The translations under genes and the position numbers were made by a program. Shown piece after piece: positions 59,257 to 64,000 of a stretch of DNA of 64,000 nt. The notes beneath the pieces were generated by a model. It did no database searches. It had not been told where the DNA came from and saw nothing but the letters and a program-made list of their open reading frames with translations. Location of the stretch: positions 87,838-151,837 of the forward strand of contig NZ_QUAK01000075.1 in assembly GCF_003429565.1 (NCBI RefSeq), written 5' to 3'. Each line of letters starts with the position of its first letter. Within the stretch, counting starts at the first letter, position 1. The DNA is from Streptomyces triticagri (lineage in GTDB: Bacteria > Actinomycetota > Actinomycetes > Streptomycetales > Streptomycetaceae).

Positions 59257-60678
59257 ATGAGTACCGAACCGAACCCCTCGCCCGCGCAGCCGCCGGAGCC
59301 CCCGGAGTCGCCGGAGACGCCCGGCCGAGCCGCCGCGCTCCGCTCCCGGCTGCGCAGGCTCCGCCCCTCCCGGCCGCCCTTGGCCGGCTCCGGCGGGGGC
59401 ACCGCGCATCTGCAGTCCGCGCTGCGGGAGCTGGGCCTCGCCCTCGCGACGCCCGCCGCGGCCGGCGAAGCACCGTTCGCCCGGTCCCCGAAGCGCTGGG
59501 TGCGGACCCTGCCGTATGTGGTGGTCTTCGGCTTCGTCGCTGCACTGCTGCCGGTGACGGTGACGCTCCTGGTGCGGAACTACGAGGTCAACGGCGCGCT
59601 CGCGGGGGCGCTCGCCACCGCGCAGACCGCGCCCCTGCTGCTGGCTCTGACCCGGCCCCTGCAGGCCTGGTGGGTGATCTTCGCGGCCGATGTGGTCGGG
59701 GCGTTCGCCCTGCTGGGCAGCCCCACCCATCAACTGTCCTGGCCCTGGCCGCCGATGGTCGTGGTCGGCTATGTCCTCCTGATGATCCTGCTCGGACTGC
59801 GCGAGTCCCGGCGGACGCTGCTCGCGGTGTGGCTGGCGACCGGGGCGGCGGGCCTGCTCTTCGAGCTGATCTCGCAGGAGCGCAGCGACGGTGTCCAGCT
59901 GCTGCTCTTCGTGCTCAGCGGTGTCGCACTCGTCGTCACCTACGCGCTGCGCGAGCGCGGGGCCGCGGAACGCCGGCTCGTCGAACAGGAGACGATCAGC
60001 GAGGCGGAACGGGCCCGGCGCACCCTGCTCGAGGAACGCACCCGCATCGCACGGGAGTTGCACGACGTCGTCGCCCACCACATGTCGGTGATCACCGTGC
60101 AGGCGGACTCGGCGCCGTACCGGATCGAGGGGATTCCGGCGGCGGCACAGGAGGAGTTCGGCGCGATCGCGGCGAGTGCGCGCGAGTCGCTCGCCGAGAT
60201 GCGGCGGCTGCTCGCGGTGCTGCGCAGCGAGGACGCGGGCGGCGAGCGGACCCCGCAGCCCGGTCTCGACAAGCTGCAGCAGCTGGTGGAGGCGACGGTA
60301 CGGGCCGGGGTGCCCGCCGAGCTCTCGCTCGCGGCCGAACTCGGCGCCGTACCGCAGGCGGTGGACCTGTCCGCGTACCGGATCGTGCAGGAGGCGCTGT
60401 CGAACGTGGTGCGCCATGCGCCGGGTGCCGGCACCCGGGTGTCGGTCGGCTCCGACGGGACCGATCTGACCGTGCTCATCGTCAACGGACCGCCCACCGC
60501 GCGCGATACGCCGCTCGAGAGCTCCGGGACCGGGCACGGCCTGGTGGGCATGCGTGAGCGCGTACGGTTGACCGGCGGCTCGCTCGACGTGGGGCCGCTG
60601 CCGGACGGGGGTTTCCGGGTCGCCGCCCGACTTCCGCTGGGCCTCAGCGATGTGCCGACCCCGGAGGGTACCCCTTGA
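59257..60678 (+). CDS. NarL-type sensor histidine kinase
   Basis: The 473-residue protein has a proline-rich cytoplasmic N-terminus, four to five membrane segments (residues about 85-235), a coiled linker and a HisKA_3 domain with the phosphohistidine in RTRIARELHDVVAHHMSVITVQ, followed by the ATPase (RIVQEALSNVVRHAPGA; GTGHGLVGMRERV). Its stop overlaps the next start by four bases, so it is translationally coupled to the response regulator. Confidence 0.92.
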   Translation: MSTEPNPSPAQPPEPPESPETPGRAAALRSRLRRLRPSRPPLAGSGGGTAHLQSALRELGLALATPAAAGEAPFARSPKRWVRTLPYVVVFGFVAALLPVTVTLLVRNYEVNGALAGALATAQTAPLLLALTRPLQAWWVIFAADVVGAFALLGSPTHQLSWPWPPMVVVGYVLLMILLGLRESRRTLLAVWLATGAAGLLFELISQERSDGVQLLLFVLSGVALVVTYALRERGAAERRLVEQETISEAERARRTLLEERTRIARELHDVVAHHMSVITVQADSAPYRIEGIPAAAQEEFGAIAASARESLAEMRRLLAVLRSEDAGGERTPQPGLDKLQQLVEATVRAGVPAELSLAAELGAVPQAVDLSAYRIVQEALSNVVRHAPGAGTRVSVGSDGTDLTVLIVNGPPTARDTPLESSGTGHGLVGMRERVRLTGGSLDVGPLPDGGFRVAARLPLGLSDVPTPEGTP

Positions 60679-61358
60679 CCATTCGCGTGATCATCGTCGA
60701 CGACCAGGCCATGGTCCGTGCGGGATTCGCCGCGCTGCTCGCCGCGCAGAGCGACATCGACGTGGTGGGCGAGGCCCCGGACGGCAGGCAGGGCGTCGAG
60801 GTCAGCCGCAGCACCCATCCCGATGTGGTCCTGATGGACGTCCGGATGCCGGAGATGGACGGGCTCGCGGCCGCCCGCGCGCTGCTCGACCCGCCGCCGG
60901 GTGTGGTGCACCGGCCGAAGGTCCTGATGCTGACCACGTTCGACGTCGACGACTATGTGTACGAGGCGCTGCGGGCCGGCGCCTCGGGCTTCCTGCTCAA
61001 GGACGCTCCGCCCGCCGATCTGATCGCGGCGGTACGGGTGGTGGCCGCCGGCGAGGCGCTGCTCGCGCCGTCCGTGACCCGCCGCCTGATCGCCGACTTC
61101 GCCAAGCAGCGGACGGCCCCGCGCAAGGCCACGAGCCTGCGCCTGAACGGGCTCACACCGCGCGAGACCGAGGTGCTCGAACTGATCGCCCGCGGCCTGT
61201 CCAACCAGGAGATCGCCGAAACGCTGGTGCTCGCCGAGCAGACCGTGAAGACGCACATCGGCCGGGTCCTGGCCAAGCTGGATCTGCGGGACCGCGCCCA
61301 GATCGTGATCTTCGCGTACGAGTCGGGGCTTGTGACGCCGGGGGAATCCGCGCCCTGA
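60675..61358 (+). CDS. NarL/LuxR-type response regulator
   Basis: The 227-residue protein has phosphoacceptor D55 (VVLMDVRMPEMDG), receiver lysine in FLLKDAPP and a LuxR helix-turn-helix (LTPRETEVLELIARGLSNQEIAETLVLAEQTVKTHIGRVLAKL). It starts with a TTG that overlaps the kinase stop (TTGA), behind GGAGGG. The following gap before 61534 may contain its target. Confidence 0.92.
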   Translation: MTIRVIIVDDQAMVRAGFAALLAAQSDIDVVGEAPDGRQGVEVSRSTHPDVVLMDVRMPEMDGLAAARALLDPPPGVVHRPKVLMLTTFDVDDYVYEALRAGASGFLLKDAPPADLIAAVRVVAAGEALLAPSVTRRLIADFAKQRTAPRKATSLRLNGLTPRETEVLELIARGLSNQEIAETLVLAEQTVKTHIGRVLAKLDLRDRAQIVIFAYESGLVTPGESAP

Positions 61359-61533
61359 CCGGCCGGCGTCCGCTTCAACCCCTCGGTGTTCGCGGCTGAT
61401 TGCCGCGGCCCGCCCCGTACACCCCCTACCCCGGTAGCACCCCGCAGTTGGCTCCGCGGTGTGACGTGTGCGGGCAGGGCGTCTTCCTTTACTTCCCTCC
61501 GTCAACGCAGTCGACGGACGAGGGAGACGGGCC

Positions 61534-62730
61534 ATGAGCCGCCGCAACGGGCAGGGGCGCCAACGAGCAGGGCACGGGCGCTACTTGAGGACGCTGCTCG
61601 CCGGTGCCGTGGCCACCGTCGCGGTGGCGGGCACGGCCGGCTGGGCGGTCGGCAGCGAGCAGGTCGCGGTGACCGGGCCGGTACCGGGGGCCGCCGAGTG
61701 GCGCGCGGACCGCGGGCCGGACGGGCCGCTGCCGGACCCGGCGAGCGCCACCCCTGCCGAAGTCGCCCGTTTCTTCCAGGCGTTGCCCGCCGGGCACGAC
61801 CGGGCGCTCGCCGAACGGCACGCCCTGGTGGTCGGCAATCTGGACGGCGCACCGGTGGAACTGCGTTACCGGGCCAACGCGGCGGCGCTGCGGCAGGAGC
61901 GCGCCGCCGAGCTCCGCCGCGCCGACGACGCATCCACTCCCGCCCGCGACCGTGCGGCGGCCCGCGAGCGCGCCGAGCGCTACGACCGGCTGCTGTCCGG
62001 CGGCCGCCGGATCCTCGCCTTCGATCCGCGCGGCCGCGGCCAAGTCGCCGAGGTGTACGGGGACTTGAGGCGTGCCGAGCACACGGCCGTGGTAGTGCCC
62101 GGCTCCGACATCGATCTGGAGACCTTCGACCGCGACTCGGACCCGTACGGCACACCGACCGGCATGGCGCGCTCGCTGTACCGCGCGACCGGCGAGCGCA
62201 CCGCCGTGGTCGCCTGGGCCGGATACACCACGCCCGTCGGGCTCGGGCCCGATGCAGCCACCGGGCGCCTTGCCGAGGCCGGCGCCCCGCGTCTGACCCG
62301 ACTCGTCCAGGGCCTCACCGCGAACGGAAGCGCGAAGCCGGCGGTCTTCTGCCACAGCTACGGCTCGGTGGTATGCGGTCTCGCCGCGGCCGAACTACCC
62401 GCCGCCGACCTGGTGGTGGCCGGTTCGCCCGGCATGCGCAGCGACAACGCCGCCGGTCTGGACACCAAGGCCCGCGTCTGGGCCGCGCGCAACGACGACG
62501 ACTGGATCGGCCGCGTCCCGAACGTGAACGTGCTCGGGCTCGGCCACGGCGCCGACCCGGCCGGCGCCGGTTTCGGCGCCCGGCGCATCCCCGCGGCGAC
62601 CGCCGAGGGACACACCGGCTACTTCGCCCCCGGCACGGACTCGCTGCGTGCCTTCGCCCGGATCGCCGTCGGCGACCACGACTTCGGCGTTTCCGACGCC
62701 GGCAAGCACAGTCTCGGAGGCCGCTCATGA
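61534..62730 (+). CDS. DUF1023 alpha/beta-hydrolase, secreted or anchored
   Basis: The 398-residue protein is a paralogue of the one at 56959: an N-terminal signal/anchor (LLAGAVATVAVAGTAGWAVG), the ILAFDPRGRGQVAEVYGDL segment, nucleophile FCHSYGSVVCG, DDDWIG with the acid, and histidine in GHTGYF. It precedes the acyltransferase with an ATGA overlap, so the two are coupled. ATG 61534 follows GAGGGAG. Confidence 0.87.
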   Translation: MSRRNGQGRQRAGHGRYLRTLLAGAVATVAVAGTAGWAVGSEQVAVTGPVPGAAEWRADRGPDGPLPDPASATPAEVARFFQALPAGHDRALAERHALVVGNLDGAPVELRYRANAAALRQERAAELRRADDASTPARDRAAARERAERYDRLLSGGRRILAFDPRGRGQVAEVYGDLRRAEHTAVVVPGSDIDLETFDRDSDPYGTPTGMARSLYRATGERTAVVAWAGYTTPVGLGPDAATGRLAEAGAPRLTRLVQGLTANGSAKPAVFCHSYGSVVCGLAAAELPAADLVVAGSPGMRSDNAAGLDTKARVWAARNDDDWIGRVPNVNVLGLGHGADPAGAGFGARRIPAATAEGHTGYFAPGTDSLRAFARIAVGDHDFGVSDAGKHSLGGRS

Positions 62731-63959
62731 GTACGCGCACCCTCACCGTCCTGCGCAGGAGCGCCGAGTCCATCGACGCGAAGACGCCCGCGCACCGGGA
62801 CCGGGCCGTCGACGGGCTGCGGGCGCTCGCCCTGCTCGCGGTGCCGACCGGGCACTGGCTGCTCGGCGGCTTCACCCTGGACTCCGCGGGCCTGCACAAC
62901 GCCAGCCCGCTCTCCTCGTTCGGCTTCTTCGCGCCGCTCAGCTGGGTCCTGCAGATGCTCGGGGTGTTCTTCCTGGTCGGCGGCTACGCCTCGGTGCTCT
63001 CGTACCGGCGATCGACCGGGCGCGGCGAGTCCACCGGGCGCTGGCTGCGCGGCCGGGTGGCCCGGCTCGGGCGGCCGGTGCTCGGCGTGACCGCGGTGTG
63101 GGCCGCGCTCATCCCGCTGCTGTACGCCCTGGGGGTGCCGGGCACGACGCTGCGCACCGGGTCGACGCTGGTGATCCAGCCGCTGTGGTTCGTCGGCGTT
63201 TACACGGTGATCACCGTGCTCACGCCGTACTGCGTACTGGCCTCCGAGCGGCTCGGTGCCTGGGCGGCCGCCCCGCTGCTCGCGGTCGTCGCCGCCGTGG
63301 ACTTCCTGCGGTACGGGCCGTACGCCGAGGCGATGCCGTCCTGGCTGAGCCTGCTGAATCTGCTGCCCGGCTGGATGTTCGCGTACCAACTCGGTGTGTC
63401 CTGGGGCGAGAAGCGGCTCGGCCGGCGCGGGGCCTGGCTGCTGCTCGCCGGGGGCGCCGCGCTCTTCGCGGTGCTGCTGCTCGCCTTCCACTACCCGGCG
63501 TCGATGGTCGGAGTGCCGGGCGAGGCGCGCACCAACTCGCATCCGCCGTCGCTGCTCGTGCTCGCGCTCGCGGCCGCGCAGAGCGGTGCGGCGATCCTGC
63601 TGCGGGACCGTATCGGGGCACTTCTGCAGCGGCCCGCGCTGTGGGCGCCGGTGGTCGTGATCAATCTGTCGGCGATGACGATCCTGTGCTGGCACCAGAC
63701 CGCGATGTTCTCGGCGGCCGCCTCGGGTGCGCTGCTCGGCTCGGTGCCGGGTCTGACGGCCGCCCCTGACACGCTGGGCTGGGTGGCGGCGCGGCTCCTC
63801 TGGCTGCCGGTGTTCGCGGCCCTGTTGATCGGAATCGGGCGGTACGCGCGGAAGTTCGAGGCGCCGTGGCAGACCGGGACGCGGGCGTCGCAGGTGCGGC
63901 GGGCGGTCGCCGGGCTGCTCGCGGCGGGGTTCGCGGTGTTCGCCCTCGGTCTCGCGTGA
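62727..63959 (+). CDS. Acyltransferase-3-family membrane protein
   Basis: The 410-residue protein has about ten hydrophobic segments and the family start with RDRAVDGLRALALLAVPTGHWLL (catalytic histidine), GVFFLVGGYASVLSYRR and TILCWHQTAMF. Such proteins acylate sugars or lipids at the membrane. Start ATG 62727 overlaps the stop of the DUF1023 hydrolase, so the two could act on the same extracytoplasmic molecule. The stop at 63957-63959 is in the window; the remaining 41 bases show nothing recognisable. Confidence 0.85.
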   Translation: MSTRTLTVLRRSAESIDAKTPAHRDRAVDGLRALALLAVPTGHWLLGGFTLDSAGLHNASPLSSFGFFAPLSWVLQMLGVFFLVGGYASVLSYRRSTGRGESTGRWLRGRVARLGRPVLGVTAVWAALIPLLYALGVPGTTLRTGSTLVIQPLWFVGVYTVITVLTPYCVLASERLGAWAAAPLLAVVAAVDFLRYGPYAEAMPSWLSLLNLLPGWMFAYQLGVSWGEKRLGRRGAWLLLAGGAALFAVLLLAFHYPASMVGVPGEARTNSHPPSLLVLALAAAQSGAAILLRDRIGALLQRPALWAPVVVINLSAMTILCWHQTAMFSAAASGALLGSVPGLTAAPDTLGWVAARLLWLPVFAALLIGIGRYARKFEAPWQTGTRASQVRRAVAGLLAAGFAVFALGLA

Positions 63960-64000
63960 GGAGGCCGCGGGTGCACGTCCGCCCTGCGCGCGTGGAGCCC

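Overview
The window is a high-G+C, gene-dense actinobacterial chromosome segment. Frequent GTG starts, the protein families (TerD clusters, DUF1023, DUF4429, DUF2277, FmdB, RepSA-type integrative elements) and an iron box of DmdR type point to Streptomyces or a close relative. I identified genes from protein motifs, start sites from Shine-Dalgarno-like sequence and known family N-termini; no database search was run.

Layout. 1-4.3 kb: tail of a membrane protein, a secreted lytic transglycosylase, then a divergent pair that closely resembles the mycobacterial fadA5/cyp125 steroid side-chain genes, with a KstR-like palindrome between them. 4.3-16.2 kb: a membrane protein convergent with a fused GT87-PAP2 protein, a serpin, an FHA protein, small metabolic/housekeeping genes, a DHA2 exporter fused to a winged-helix domain, a peptidoglycan-binding protein and a HAD phosphatase. 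16.6-25.8 kb: secreted HNH nuclease, PhoD phosphatase, a DoxX gene behind an iron box, Cu/Zn superoxide dismutase, DedA, histidine phosphatase, and a fadH-padR operon with its own palindrome. 25.8-31.3 kb: a decayed integrative element in a tRNA-Val(TAC) gene. It has 46-bp direct repeats at both ends (and a third degenerate copy further out), a truncated repSA with a nonsense codon fused in frame to a truncated, frameshifted integrase, and as surviving cargo a Head-SBD-HNH protein that looks like a type IV restriction enzyme for phosphorothioated DNA, with an unknown partner gene. 31.4-39.6 kb: DUF4097 lipoprotein, coiled-coil protein, DUF4383 protein, KDPG aldolase/KDG kinase, an FmdB protein, a two-component system and a second DedA.

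39.5-49.3 kb is a Ter stress-response locus. A biosynthetic operon (CitE-like lyase, a four-domain PRTase-TRSP-PRTase-PELOTA fusion, and a HAD phosphatase) lies beside a TerD protein with a long Pro/Tyr tail, a TerD/TerA-like protein, TerC and two canonical TerD proteins. 49.4-64 kb: AhpE peroxiredoxin, DUF3052 protein, aceE (pyruvate dehydrogenase E1), a secreted inhibitor-like protein, a TetR/MFS divergent pair, two paralogous DUF1023 hydrolases on either side of a DUF4429 gene and a NarL-type two-component system, and an acyltransferase-3 protein.

The most interesting parts are the phosphorothioate-directed nuclease module in the decayed element, the fused Ter biosynthetic enzyme, and the steroid-type divergon with its palindrome.
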